64,000 nucleotides of DNA from Woeseia sp037968755. Its GTDB lineage: Bacteria > Pseudomonadota > Gammaproteobacteria > Steroidobacterales > Woeseiaceae. This document shows, piece after piece, positions 9,408 through 18,294 of the stretch. The notes beneath the pieces were generated by a model, which was not told the DNA's origin, searched no databases, and saw only the letters and a program-made list of their open reading frames with translations. Positions within the stretch are counted from its first letter, which is position 1. Each line of letters opens with the position of its first letter. The translations under genes and the position numbers were made by a program. Where the stretch lies: positions 1-64,000 of the forward strand of contig JBBKWB010000056.1 in assembly GCA_037968755.1 (NCBI GenBank), given 5' to 3'.

Positions 9408-10385
9408 CTATAACCAGCCGCGCCGTTTGAAAACGACAATCAACGTGGTCACGACCGTGGCCATTCCACCGAGAACAGCAAAATAACCGTAATGCCAGCG
9501 GAGCTCAGGCATGTACTCGAAGTTCATGCCGTACATGCCGGCCATTAAACCAAGCGGCAAAAATATAACTGTTGCTATCGTCAGAACGCGCATTACCTGG
9601 TTCAGTCGATGCGATAGAAGACTCAGATGCGTATTCAGCAAGTCGACCGCGAGCTCCTGGTTGAGTTGGCAGAGGCTGGCCAGCCGGTCCAGATTCTCAT
9701 AGAGATCGTTGAACTCGTGCTTGTTCAGTTGCAACGGCAATTCCACACCTGATCGTGACAATTGGCTGAAGACGTTGCACTGGTATACCAAGTGTCGCCG
9801 CAGCCGCTTCAGTGCCCGGTTGTAGCGACTGAGGCTTTCAATAACATCGTCTTTTGCGCTCTGGTAGACCTGATCCTCCAGGTGTTCCAGGTGTTGTTCA
9901 AGTTCCAGGACTTCCGGTGTGTAGGTGTCAATGATCTGGCGGCTGACAAGGTAAGTCAGGCGGCCGGGCCCGGCGCGCAACAGTGACTTCTTTGCGCCGA
10001 CTTTCTCAAATACCTTATCCAGGCTTGGGATTGTTGCATGATGACGCGAGACGAAAAAGTTCTTGCCAACGAACAACGCGAGATCGGCTACTTCCGGTTC
10101 GCTATCCTGGTAAGCAACAATGAGATCACGCAGCATAATGAACAGATAGTCATCAAAGATTTCCAGCTTCGGCGGGTGCCGGTCGCGATGTGCATCTTGT
10201 ATTGCAAGCCGGGCAATTTTGAAATTGTCTGTAAGCAGTCGCCGTTCGCCGTCGTCAGGGCTGCCCTGAATATCCACCCATATCCAACTATCAGACTGCT
10301 GTTTCCAGGTGTCGATCAATTCGACTCCACCGGTATGCAGTTGCTCTGATTTTGTATCAAAAAGCAGGACTCGAAAATCGGGCAT
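9408..10385 (-). CDS. corA: CorA-family divalent cation channel
   Basis: A 325-residue inner-membrane Mg2+/Co2+ transport protein. It has a long acidic/alpha-helical cytoplasmic domain and two C-terminal transmembrane helices, with the signature YGMNF (GMN motif) at the end of the first. The start at 10385 (MPDFRVLLFD) is chosen because its ATG shares one base with the stop of the upstream mscS gene (TAATG) and is preceded by an AGGAA element; a longer open frame would run into mscS. It forms a two-gene operon with mscS. Zn2+ (ZntB-like) transport is an alternative. Confidence 0.9.
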   Translation of the reverse strand: MPDFRVLLFDTKSEQLHTGGVELIDTWKQQSDSWIWVDIQGSPDDGERRLLTDNFKIARLAIQDAHRDRHPPKLEIFDDYLFIMLRDLIVAYQDSEPEVADLALFVGKNFFVSRHHATIPSLDKVFEKVGAKKSLLRAGPGRLTYLVSRQIIDTYTPEVLELEQHLEHLEDQVYQSAKDDVIESLSRYNRALKRLRRHLVYQCNVFSQLSRSGVELPLQLNKHEFNDLYENLDRLASLCQLNQELAVDLLNTHLSLLSHRLNQVMRVLTIATVIFLPLGLMAGMYGMNFEYMPELRWHYGYFAVLGGMATVVTTLIVVFKRRGWL

Positions 10386-11284
10386 TATTCCTGTTCCTTG
10401 CGGGCTGCTGTGCTGTCTTTGATCTGGGTCCATTCGACTTGCGCGGGGCGTGCCGTATCAAGGTGAACGTCGATCTGCGGGAATGCGATAACGATATCGT
10501 TCTGTTCGAACAGCTCCGTAATCGTGTGGCGAATATTACTGCGAATTGCCCGTAACTCGCGCTCGCCGGATGCCTGGCACCAAAAATACGCATCGAATAT
10601 GAGTGCGCTGTCGCCGAAATCCGAGAATATTACCTTCGGCGCCGGGTCGCCCTGAACCTCGGTTTGTGACGTTACTGCCTGCTCAATCAATTCAGATACT
10701 CGCCGGGTTGGTGATCCGTAGCTGACACCAACGCGCACCGTGGTCCGAATCTGGTAGTCAACCAACGTCCAATTGACGACTGTGCGCTCCAGCATCTGAC
10801 TGTTGGGTACCAGGATATGCACGCCGTCGACGCGCCTTATTCGGGTTGAGCGATTGCCTATGCGTTCAACAACACCCATATGGTCATCGACTTCAATGTA
10901 GTCATCGATGCGGACAGGACGTTCCGTCATCAGAATCCAGCCACTGATGAAATTGTTGATGATGTTCTGGGCGCCGAAACCCACGCCGATGGCTATGGCG
11001 CCGGTCAGGAACGCGAAGGCGGTTATGGGAATATGCAGCAAGCTGAGCGCGGTCAGGGCTACACAAATTATCAGTGCGTAAAACACGATTCGTTGCAGGG
11101 TTTGGATCGCATCGGGTCGCATATCTGTGCGCGCCAGGCGCCTGCTCAGTATGCGTTCAATCAGTCGGCTGACCGCATAGCCAAGCAGGATCAATACCGC
11201 GACCAGGATCAACTCGCCAACAGTGATCGGGTTGTCACCAATCGGGATCAGGGGGAAATGCCAAAAGACCAGAAATTCCTGCAT
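10385..11284 (-). CDS. MscS-family small-conductance mechanosensitive channel
   Basis: A 299-residue inner-membrane channel protein that relieves hypo-osmotic pressure. Hydrophobic helices cover the first 110 residues, with the pore-lining helix region FLTGAIAIGVGFGAQNIINNFISG followed by the MscS beta domain (ERPVRIDDYIEVDDHMGVVERIGNRSTRIR). The ATG at 11284 (MQEFLVFW) was chosen; the frame is open to 11368, where another ATG would add 28 polar residues, so the start is uncertain. The gene is translationally coupled to corA and divergent from the retropepsin-like gene. Confidence 0.88.
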   Translation of the reverse strand: MQEFLVFWHFPLIPIGDNPITVGELILVAVLILLGYAVSRLIERILSRRLARTDMRPDAIQTLQRIVFYALIICVALTALSLLHIPITAFAFLTGAIAIGVGFGAQNIINNFISGWILMTERPVRIDDYIEVDDHMGVVERIGNRSTRIRRVDGVHILVPNSQMLERTVVNWTLVDYQIRTTVRVGVSYGSPTRRVSELIEQAVTSQTEVQGDPAPKVIFSDFGDSALIFDAYFWCQASGERELRAIRSNIRHTITELFEQNDIVIAFPQIDVHLDTARPAQVEWTQIKDSTAARKEQE

Positions 11285-11388
11285 ATCGCTCTGCTGTGCT
11301 GAAGTCCTACTAATAGTAACGGAAAATCCATCGCTCCGGTTCAAGTCTGTTAGCATAAAACACTTCAATCAGGGCTTAAGGATAACGC

Positions 11389-11850
11389 GTGAGTACTAGC
11401 TCGAAGGACTTGTTAACGCTGGGCTGGCGAGAATGGCTCGGCCTGCCGGATTTGGGCATTGCGCGAATCAAGGCGAAGGTAGATACCGGCGCACGCACGT
11501 CGACCCTGCATGCTTTTGCTGTCGAACCGTTCCATGAAGATGGTCGCAAGCAAGTGCGATTTCGCATGCATCCATTGCAGAAGAATACGGACAAAATCGT
11601 AGTCTGCACTGCCGACGTAGTCGACCAGAGACTGGTATCAGATTCTGGTGGGCATCGTGAAAAACGCTGGGTTATCTCAACGCCCCTGCAGGTTGGTGAT
11701 CAGTGCTGGGACGCCGAAGTAACCCTCACATCGCGCGACAATATGCTTTTTCGAATGTTGCTGGGGCGAACTGCCATTGGCGGGCGTGCGATAGTTAATC
11801 CGGAATTATCGTTTGTGCAGGGTAAGCGCAAAACGAGCAAGAAGGACTGA
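11389..11850 (+). CDS. Retropepsin-like protease of the RimK-associated family (COG4067)
   Basis: A 153-residue protein of the family annotated as ATP-dependent zinc protease (PF05618) but related to retropepsins. The aspartyl-protease-type motif VDTGARTSTLHA is visible with the candidate catalytic Asp32. The start is GTG at 11389. It is the first of three tightly spaced genes (gaps of 5 bases each) ending in RimK. In Pseudomonas a protease of this kind, RimB, is encoded with the ligase RimK and affects its activity, so this is a likely RimB counterpart. Substrate is inferred only: glutamyl-modified protein or peptide. Confidence 0.85.
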   Translation: MSTSSKDLLTLGWREWLGLPDLGIARIKAKVDTGARTSTLHAFAVEPFHEDGRKQVRFRMHPLQKNTDKIVVCTADVVDQRLVSDSGGHREKRWVISTPLQVGDQCWDAEVTLTSRDNMLFRMLLGRTAIGGRAIVNPELSFVQGKRKTSKKD

Positions 11851-11855
11851 AGGGC

Positions 11856-12893
11856 ATGGCGCGAAAGTCGGATATTACAATCAACGACACAACGATCGCT
11901 GCAGGTAAACGCGGTGATGTCAGTTTGCCAATCGCTGATCTGTACACTTCAACGTCACTTAATATGCCGGTGCAGGTCATTAACGGCCGCCATCCAGGGC
12001 CGGTGCTATTCGTTTCGGCGGCGATCCACGGTGATGAATTGAATGGCGTGGAAATTATCAGGCGATTGCTACGTCGCAAGGGCCTGGGCGCGATGCACGG
12101 TGCGCTAATAGCCGTACCTGTTGTGAATGTGCACGGTTTCCTTGATCAGTCGCGTTACCTTCCCGATCGACGGGATTTGAACCGATCTTTTCCGGGTAGC
12201 CCGAAAGGATCTATTGCCGCACGTCTCGCAAATATTTTTCTGAATGAAATAGTCAAGCGTTCGGATTACGGAATCGATTTGCACACGGGTGCGATCGACC
12301 GCTCTAATCTGCCTCAGATTCGCGCCAACCTGGATGATCCCAAGACGCTCGAGTTGGCCCGCGCATTCGGGGTGCCGGTCATTATTAACGCCAACGTACG
12401 TGACGGTTCCTTGCGTGGCTGCGCATCATCGCTGGGCATGCCGGTGTTGACCTACGAGGCTGGCGAGGCTCTGCGTTTCGATGAATTGAGCATCAGGGGC
12501 GGTTTGCGCGGCATTCTGAATGTCATGCGCAAGATTGGAATGCTGAGCGATGCGAAGGTTACAGCACCGCGCGAGCCTGTGATTGCGCGGTCAACGAGTT
12601 GGGTTCGCGCACCGTCCAGTGGAATCGTCGCCAGCAAGGCCAAGCTCGGCGCAACGGTCCGCAAGGGGCAACGATTGGCGGTAATGAGCGACCCGCTGGG
12701 TTATCGGGAAGAAGAAGTTACGGCACGCTACGATGGAATTGTTATCGGCCGAAGCAACCTGCCATTGGCGCACGAAGGTGATGCGTTGTTTAATATCGCC
12801 GCGTTCCACAGTGTTGAACGGGCGGAAGACCTGGTTGAACAATTCGCGGCGCGACATGAGCGCGCACGTGGTGAAGCCGCCGACGGAGAATGA
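11856..12893 (+). CDS. Succinylglutamate desuccinylase/aspartoacylase-family zinc hydrolase
   Basis: A 345-residue protein of the AstE/AspA (M14-like) family. Zinc ligands His58 and Glu61 (HGDELNG) and His143 (DLHTG) are present, together with the DRRDLNRSFPG substrate segment and YEAGEA, which probably holds the catalytic Glu. The C-terminal 85 residues form a beta-rich lipoyl/barrel-sandwich-like domain (APSSGIVASKAKLGATVRKG). It sits between a retropepsin-like protease and RimK. That setting suggests it cleaves an amide or peptide bond to glutamate or aspartate made by RimK, rather than acting in arginine catabolism; no other ast genes are seen. Confidence 0.85.
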   Translation: MARKSDITINDTTIAAGKRGDVSLPIADLYTSTSLNMPVQVINGRHPGPVLFVSAAIHGDELNGVEIIRRLLRRKGLGAMHGALIAVPVVNVHGFLDQSRYLPDRRDLNRSFPGSPKGSIAARLANIFLNEIVKRSDYGIDLHTGAIDRSNLPQIRANLDDPKTLELARAFGVPVIINANVRDGSLRGCASSLGMPVLTYEAGEALRFDELSIRGGLRGILNVMRKIGMLSDAKVTAPREPVIARSTSWVRAPSSGIVASKAKLGATVRKGQRLAVMSDPLGYREEEVTARYDGIVIGRSNLPLAHEGDALFNIAAFHSVERAEDLVEQFAARHERARGEAADGE

Positions 12894-12898
12894 ACTGA

Positions 12899-13816
12899 AT
12901 GCAAAACGAAATGAATATTGGCGTCCTTTCTACCAACAAGAATTTATATTCAACGCAACGCCTAGTGGAAGCAGGCGAAGAGCGCGGCCACTGCATGCGC
13001 GTAGTTAATCATCGTCGTTGCTACATGAACATAACAACGCATAACCCGGGTGTGCATTACCGCGGCGAAAGTATCGAAGGGCTTGATGCCATTATCCCGC
13101 GTATAGGCGCGTCCATTTCTTTCTATGGCACTGCCGTAGTACGCCAGTTCGAGATGATGGGCGTTTATTCGGTGAACGAATCCGTCGCTATCACCCGTTC
13201 GCGCGACAAGCTCCGCGCATTGCAACTGCTGTCACGCAAGGGCATAGGCATGCCGGTGACGGGCTTTGCCAATTCACCGGACGACACCAATGATCTGCTT
13301 GAATTTGTTGGTGGTGCACCCGTTGTTGTGAAACTGCTGGAGGGCACTCAGGGGGTAGGCGTGGTGCTCGCTGAAACTCACAAGGCCGCAGAAAGTGTAA
13401 TTGAAGCGTTTCGTGGTCTGAAAGCGGAATTCATGGTGCAGGAGTTCATCAAAGAAGCTGGCGGCTCCGATATACGCTGTTTCGTGATTGGCGACAAAGT
13501 TGTCGCGTCAATGAAGCGTACCGGCAAAGAAGGCGAGTTTCGCTCTAATTTGCATCGCGGCGGTTCAGCTGAAGTCATCAAGATCACGCCAGAAGAACGC
13601 TCAACGGCAGTTCGTTCGGCGCGGGTAATGGGCCTGAATGTTGCCGGTGTTGATTTGCTGCGCTCCAACCACGGTCCGGTGGTAATGGAGGTCAATTCCA
13701 GTCCCGGACTGGAAGGCATTGAGAAAGCGACAGGCAAAGACGTCGCCGGCATGATCATTTCTTTTATCGAAAAGAATGCTCGGCCAGGACGAACGCAAAC
13801 CCGGGGCAAAGGCTAG
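12899..13816 (+). CDS. rimK: RimK-family alpha-L-glutamate ligase (ATP-grasp)
   Basis: A 305-residue ATP-grasp amidoligase. RimK adds glutamate to the C-terminus of ribosomal protein S6 in some bacteria, and relatives make poly-glutamate or dipeptide tags. Visible features are the N-terminal pre-ATP-grasp domain (IGVLSTNKNLYSTQRLVEAG), the ATP-binding lysine segment PVVVKLLEGTQGVGV, DIRCFVIGDKVVASM, and the Mg-binding VVMEVNSSPGLEGIE. A GGAG element precedes ATG 12899, and an in-frame ATG at 12911 is an alternative. It is the last gene of the three-gene cassette. The precise acceptor is not visible. Confidence 0.92.
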   Translation: MQNEMNIGVLSTNKNLYSTQRLVEAGEERGHCMRVVNHRRCYMNITTHNPGVHYRGESIEGLDAIIPRIGASISFYGTAVVRQFEMMGVYSVNESVAITRSRDKLRALQLLSRKGIGMPVTGFANSPDDTNDLLEFVGGAPVVVKLLEGTQGVGVVLAETHKAAESVIEAFRGLKAEFMVQEFIKEAGGSDIRCFVIGDKVVASMKRTGKEGEFRSNLHRGGSAEVIKITPEERSTAVRSARVMGLNVAGVDLLRSNHGPVVMEVNSSPGLEGIEKATGKDVAGMIISFIEKNARPGRTQTRGKG

Positions 13817-13934
13817 CCGGGACACACAGGTCTGTGGCGGTAGTTGCACGTAGAAAGCTAGCCTTTCAGTAGCCTGTCCGGCAAGCGCACAAGGCTGGTA
13901 ATATCCGCCGGCCAAGCACTCTTCCGTAGTCATC

Positions 13935-16244
13935 ATGCCCAGAAAAAAAGCGCGCAGACGGCGCACGAAAAAACAGACCCGGAACGGATTCCTGCGCCGC
14001 CACCCGTGGTGGTCCGTGGTATTCGCTTTCTCTGCGCTATTTTTCGCGTATCTGCTATTCCTTAACTGGCAAATCAGCAATCGCTTCGAAGGTCGGCGCT
14101 GGGATTTGCCTGCGCGCGTCTATGCCCGGCCATTGGAGCTCTACGCCGGGCTCGGCTTGCAGGCAGCAGAGCTGGAACAGGAACTTCGCCGGCTAGGTTA
14201 TCGGGCGACGGCCGATGCGCCAAACAAGCCTGGAAGCTATCGCCGGTCCGGCAGCAATCTGCAATTGGTTACTCGCGAGTTTCGCTTCTGGGACGAGCTG
14301 CAGCCGGCGATGCCTATACGCGTGCGTTTCGCGCAAGACCAGATCGCCGCTGTTGATGTGCCACGCGGTCGGTCACCTGTAGTGCGACTCGATCCGCTGA
14401 TGGTCGGCAGTATTTTTCCGCAGCACGGAGAAGACCGGCTGGTTGTAACGCCGGAACAGGTGCCTGAGCAGTTGCGTCAGGCGTTGATCGTGGTCGAAGA
14501 CCGACGCTTCCAGGACCACCTGGGAGTGGACCCCATCGCGCTGGGCCGTGCGGTTGTCGCTAATCTTCGCGCCGGAGAAATCACTCAGGGCGGCAGTACA
14601 CTCACTCAGCAGCTCGTGAAAAACTATTTTCTGGATAATCGCCGTACCTTGACGCGCAAGCTGCGTGAAGCACTGATGGCGGTTATCCTCGAACTGCACT
14701 ATGACAAAGCAGACATACTGAACGCCTATATCAACGAGATTTATCTCGGCCAGGATGGGCAGCGTGCTGTGCACGGTTTCGGCCTTGCGAGCCAGTTCTA
14801 TTTCAGTCGGCCGCTGGACGAGCTTGAGTTGCACCAGATCGCGTTGCTCGTAGCACTGGTCCGTGGGCCTGGTTACTACGATCCGCTACGTTCGCCTCAG
14901 CGAGCCCTGGCGCGACGGAATCTAGTTCTTGAGCTGATGCAGGAGGCGGGCGAACTTGGCCCGGACGAGGCTCTGAGCGCGCAGCAGCAACCGCTGGATA
15001 CCTGGGACCGAAAAGCGGCAGGTGCGTCTTACTATCCTGCTTACCTTGCGCTGGTGCGCGAACAACTGGCGGCGCAGTACCGCCCGGAAGACCTGACTCG
15101 TGCCGGCCTGCGAATTTTCAGTGCGCTGGACCCGCTCGCCCAGGCAAGCGCGGAACGGCGCCTTGCGGAGGGCCTGGCAGAACTTGATCAGCGTCAGCCG
15201 GATCGGCAATTGGCAGGAGCGGCGGTTGTGGCCAGTCCGCAGTCGGGCGATGTATTGGCGTTGGTCGGCGACAGACGTGCCGGCTACGAGGGCTTTAACC
15301 GGGCATTGGCCGCCAGCAGGCCGATCGGTTCGTTAATAAAGCCGGTCGTCTATCTTGCAGCGCTCGAGTCGCGGCGATATTCGCTTGCGAGCCTCATCGA
15401 CGATGCCGAAATCGAAATCGCCTTACCCAATGGCGACACCTGGAAACCACAGAACTTCAGCGAGGAAGCGATGGGCGAGGTGACCTTGCTGCGAGCCTTG
15501 TCTGAGTCGCTCAATATGGCGACCGTGCGTCTTGGCATGGATGTTGGCGTCGCTGCCGTCGCCGATTTGCTCGGCAGGCTGGGCTACGATCGGCCCGTTT
15601 CGCCGTTTCCCTCCCTGCTACTTGGCGCGATTGAGATGACGCCAATGCAAGTTACGGAGATGTACAGCACCCTGGCGAATGATGGCTTTCGGACCCCGTT
15701 GCGTGCGGTGCGTTCCGTAGTGAATGCGGATGGCGAACCAGTGCAGCGTTATCCGCTGGAAGTAGCGCAGGTCGTCACGCCGGAAATGGCTTACCAGGTA
15801 AACCAGGGGCTGGTAGTCGCCATGCAACGCGGGACCGGGCGTTCCGCAGCGTTGCCGTTTGCGGTTGCCGGCAAGACCGGTACCTCGGACGAGTTTCGCG
15901 ACAGCTGGTTTGCCGGCTTCTCTGGCGACCGGGTGGCGGCTGTCTGGATCGGCTACGACGACTACCAGCCAACAACCTTAAGTGGCGCCTCCGGTGCCCT
16001 GAGGATCTGGGCGGGCATCATGCGCGACGTTGCGGCATCGGCGTACTCGCCGCCACAACCGGCCGCGCTGGAATCCCGTTGGGTCGACTATTACAGTGGC
16101 GCCGCCGTTAGCCGCAACTGCAGCAGTGCTGTCTCGCTCGCATTGCCGCCGGCAACCGAGCTGTCGCGTGCCGGCGGCTGTAGTGGCGGACTAACCGGTA
16201 TAGGCGAGCGCACGCTGCAATGGTTGAACGACGTGTTCAACTGA
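13935..16244 (+). CDS. mrcB: Bifunctional penicillin-binding protein 1B
   Basis: A 769-residue class A PBP that polymerises and cross-links peptidoglycan at the inner membrane. After a basic cytoplasmic tail there is one transmembrane helix (residues about 30-50), a UB2H-like region, and a glycosyltransferase domain with Glu188 in VVEDRRFQDH and QGGSTLTQQLVKN. The transpeptidase domain has the SxxK serine Ser466 (GSLIKP), SLN in SESLNMATV, and KTG at Lys647 (AGKTGTSDEF). The UB2H region marks it as PBP1b rather than PBP1a. The gene is followed after 62 bases by a TPR lipoprotein gene, an arrangement seen for PBP1b and its activator LpoP in Pseudomonas. Confidence 0.93.
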   Translation: MPRKKARRRRTKKQTRNGFLRRHPWWSVVFAFSALFFAYLLFLNWQISNRFEGRRWDLPARVYARPLELYAGLGLQAAELEQELRRLGYRATADAPNKPGSYRRSGSNLQLVTREFRFWDELQPAMPIRVRFAQDQIAAVDVPRGRSPVVRLDPLMVGSIFPQHGEDRLVVTPEQVPEQLRQALIVVEDRRFQDHLGVDPIALGRAVVANLRAGEITQGGSTLTQQLVKNYFLDNRRTLTRKLREALMAVILELHYDKADILNAYINEIYLGQDGQRAVHGFGLASQFYFSRPLDELELHQIALLVALVRGPGYYDPLRSPQRALARRNLVLELMQEAGELGPDEALSAQQQPLDTWDRKAAGASYYPAYLALVREQLAAQYRPEDLTRAGLRIFSALDPLAQASAERRLAEGLAELDQRQPDRQLAGAAVVASPQSGDVLALVGDRRAGYEGFNRALAASRPIGSLIKPVVYLAALESRRYSLASLIDDAEIEIALPNGDTWKPQNFSEEAMGEVTLLRALSESLNMATVRLGMDVGVAAVADLLGRLGYDRPVSPFPSLLLGAIEMTPMQVTEMYSTLANDGFRTPLRAVRSVVNADGEPVQRYPLEVAQVVTPEMAYQVNQGLVVAMQRGTGRSAALPFAVAGKTGTSDEFRDSWFAGFSGDRVAAVWIGYDDYQPTTLSGASGALRIWAGIMRDVAASAYSPPQPAALESRWVDYYSGAAVSRNCSSAVSLALPPATELSRAGGCSGGLTGIGERTLQWLNDVFN

Positions 16245-16306
16245 GTCCTCTGCCACTTTCACCAAAGCGTTCTGCAATGCGTGCAATACACAAAAAGGAT
16301 CGAGAT

Positions 16307-16750
16307 ATGACGAAGTATCGCCTGCCAGCAACAGCCATCTTGCTAGCTGCACTTACAGCAGGTTGCGGCACGTTGCCGAGCGCGTCGACTGCACCGGAGA
16401 CGGAGAACTTGCCCGCCGGAACCGCGGAGCGCGAGGTGATGAGTCCTGCAAGTGCTGCGTTGCTTGAACAAAGTCGGTCACAACAGCAATCCGGAAATCT
16501 CGCGCAAGCTGCGGCTACCCTTGAGCGGGCAGTACGGATAGATCCGTCGGAGGCAGCCGTATGGCTGGAGTTGGCGAGACTGCGCTACGCGGAAGACAAC
16601 TGGGGGCAAGCGGAACAGTTGGCGCGCAAAGCGCACTCACTGGCAGCCGAAGGCTCGCCAGTCAGTGCCGATGCGCTGACAGTCATGGCCGATGCGTTGC
16701 AAAGGCAAGGTCGTTCGGGCGAAGCCCAACGCTTGCGTGAGCGCCGCTAG
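16307..16750 (+). CDS. TPR-containing lipoprotein, probable LpoP-type PBP1b activator
   Basis: A 147-residue lipoprotein: a signal peptide with lipobox LTAGC is followed by a low-complexity linker (about 30 residues) and two or more tetratricopeptide-like helical repeats (SGNLAQAAATLERAVRIDPS, NWGQAEQLARKAHSLA). The start at 16307 follows an AAGGA element; the frame is open upstream but without a signal sequence. It lies directly downstream of mrcB on the same strand. In Pseudomonas aeruginosa the TPR lipoprotein LpoP, encoded next to ponB, activates PBP1b, and the position, size and domain type match. The functional link is inferred from context and fold. Confidence 0.8.
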   Translation: MTKYRLPATAILLAALTAGCGTLPSASTAPETENLPAGTAEREVMSPASAALLEQSRSQQQSGNLAQAAATLERAVRIDPSEAAVWLELARLRYAEDNWGQAEQLARKAHSLAAEGSPVSADALTVMADALQRQGRSGEAQRLRERR

Positions 16751-16848
16751 CGTCTGTCAGTCCTGACAATCTTCATATTGCAATCAAATCCCATTATTCG
16801 GCACTGGCAGAATTCGTATGCCCGCCGAGCAGTGCACGTTAAGGGGGT

Positions 16849-18168
16849 CTAATGCTCCCAGTCGTCCGCGAGTTTCTTCGACGCGATGAATAGCAGTGCA
16901 GCGGCAGCCAGATAAAACACGGTTCCGGAAAGGATGGCGTAGCGCAATGATTCGTCGCCATAACGGCTGTTCAGACCATCGGAGATTGCGCCGATAACAA
17001 GATTGCCCAGACCAATGCCGATGAGGTTGTTGATAAACAGGAAAATGGCTGAGGCCGTTGCCCGCATATTCGGTGTAACGAGGTGCTGAAATGCCGACAG
17101 AATCGGGCCGAGCCAGACCAGGCTCAACGCAGTCGGCGCGAGGAACGCGAAAAACGCCAATGACAAGCTGTCTGCCGTAACGCCCAGCACGAAAAATGGC
17201 ACAGCGGCGACGAATGCGGCGGCCGGTACGAGTGCATACGCTGATTTGTTCTTTGAGCCAAGGCGATCGGCAAGGACGCCGCCCAGCCAAATACCGACAA
17301 CACCGCCGATCAGCAATATGCTCCCGTAGAAATAGGCGGCATACAACAACACGTTGCCGCCGCCTGGCAACAACGCCTGTGGCATCCAGGAAAAGAACCC
17401 TTCCAGATCCGCACCGAAGCTGCGCACAAAAAAGGACGGCAACCAGAAGAACATGCCGTAACCCATCATTGAGGAGCAGGCAGCACCAAATGACAATGTC
17501 CAGAAGCTGCGCTTGCGTCTTAGTGTTGCCAGCACCTCGCCGAAGCTCGCCGCTTGTGTATCGTGGCCTTCTGTATCGTATTGACCGCGCCGCGGTTCGC
17601 GAACCGTAAGTCGAAACAGCGGTGCCAGCAGCAGGCCGGCGAGGCCAACGACGATAAACGCAGTTCGCCAACCGGCAATGCTGCTCAGCACGCCGCCGAG
17701 AACGATGCCCAGCGCGCCGCCTATCGGAATACCAAAAGAATAGACGCCTAATGCGCGCGCGCGTTGTTCTGGGGGGTAGTAATCGGCAATGAGTGAATAG
17801 GCTGGTGCTACGCCACCTGCTTCGCCAACTCCGACTCCGAGGCGCGCAAAAAACAGTTGCCAGAAGTTCTGCGCCAGCCCGCACGCGGCAGTCATCATGC
17901 TCCATACAGCCAGAGCGATCGTCATGATCCAGGTTCGATTGCCGCGATCGGCAAGAAACGCGATCGGGATGCCGAGAAACGTATAAAACAATGCAAATGC
18001 GAAACCGCCCATCAGGCTCAATTGCGTGTCATTCAGGCCGAGGTCCGCTTTGATCGGTACGGCAAGAATGCCGACGATTTGTCGATCAATAAAATTAAAC
18101 GTGTAAACCACGACCAGTATGAACATTACGTAGGCACGGTAGCCGCGAGATTCAGGGGTCGTGGTCAT
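16849..18168 (-). CDS. MFS transporter (Spinster-like)
   Basis: A 439-residue major facilitator superfamily protein with about twelve hydrophobic helices. The first helix contains VYTFNFIDRQIVGIL, characteristic of Spinster-like/ACS-type bacterial MFS proteins that move organic anions or lipid-like acids, and the loop between TM2 and TM3 has FLADRGNR (MFS motif A). ATG 18168 is preferred over 18228 because an AGGA element sits 6 bases ahead. A terminator separates it from the TonB receptor gene upstream, so it probably has its own promoter. It may import a product released by the neighbouring hydrolases; that is inference. Confidence 0.87.
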   Translation of the reverse strand: MTTTPESRGYRAYVMFILVVVYTFNFIDRQIVGILAVPIKADLGLNDTQLSLMGGFAFALFYTFLGIPIAFLADRGNRTWIMTIALAVWSMMTAACGLAQNFWQLFFARLGVGVGEAGGVAPAYSLIADYYPPEQRARALGVYSFGIPIGGALGIVLGGVLSSIAGWRTAFIVVGLAGLLLAPLFRLTVREPRRGQYDTEGHDTQAASFGEVLATLRRKRSFWTLSFGAACSSMMGYGMFFWLPSFFVRSFGADLEGFFSWMPQALLPGGGNVLLYAAYFYGSILLIGGVVGIWLGGVLADRLGSKNKSAYALVPAAAFVAAVPFFVLGVTADSLSLAFFAFLAPTALSLVWLGPILSAFQHLVTPNMRATASAIFLFINNLIGIGLGNLVIGAISDGLNSRYGDESLRYAILSGTVFYLAAAALLFIASKKLADDWEH

Positions 18169-18208
18169 ACAGTATCCTGTGCGCGAAGAATATCTGATTC
18201 TTTGGGTC

Positions 18209-18249
18209 AAAAAAAACGCGGCAGGCAAGATCGTCTCTCACCTGCCGCG
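18209..18249 (-). terminator. Rho-independent terminator of the TonB receptor gene
   Basis: On the minus strand a 9-bp perfect stem (CGCGGCAGG 18217-18225 with CCTGCCGCG 18241-18249, 15-nt loop) is followed by eight T residues (18216-18209). It lies 46 bases beyond the receptor stop and ahead of the MFS gene. Confidence 0.9.
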
Positions 18250-18294
18250 CCCAGCTTACACCAGCGACCGATTTACAGGGTCGCGGGTGGGGGG

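Noticed and set aside
16784..17905. 373-residue open frame on the minus strand overlapping the MFS gene
   Set aside because: It is the shifted frame of the MFS transporter, extremely rich in Arg and Cys, without hydrophobic helices.
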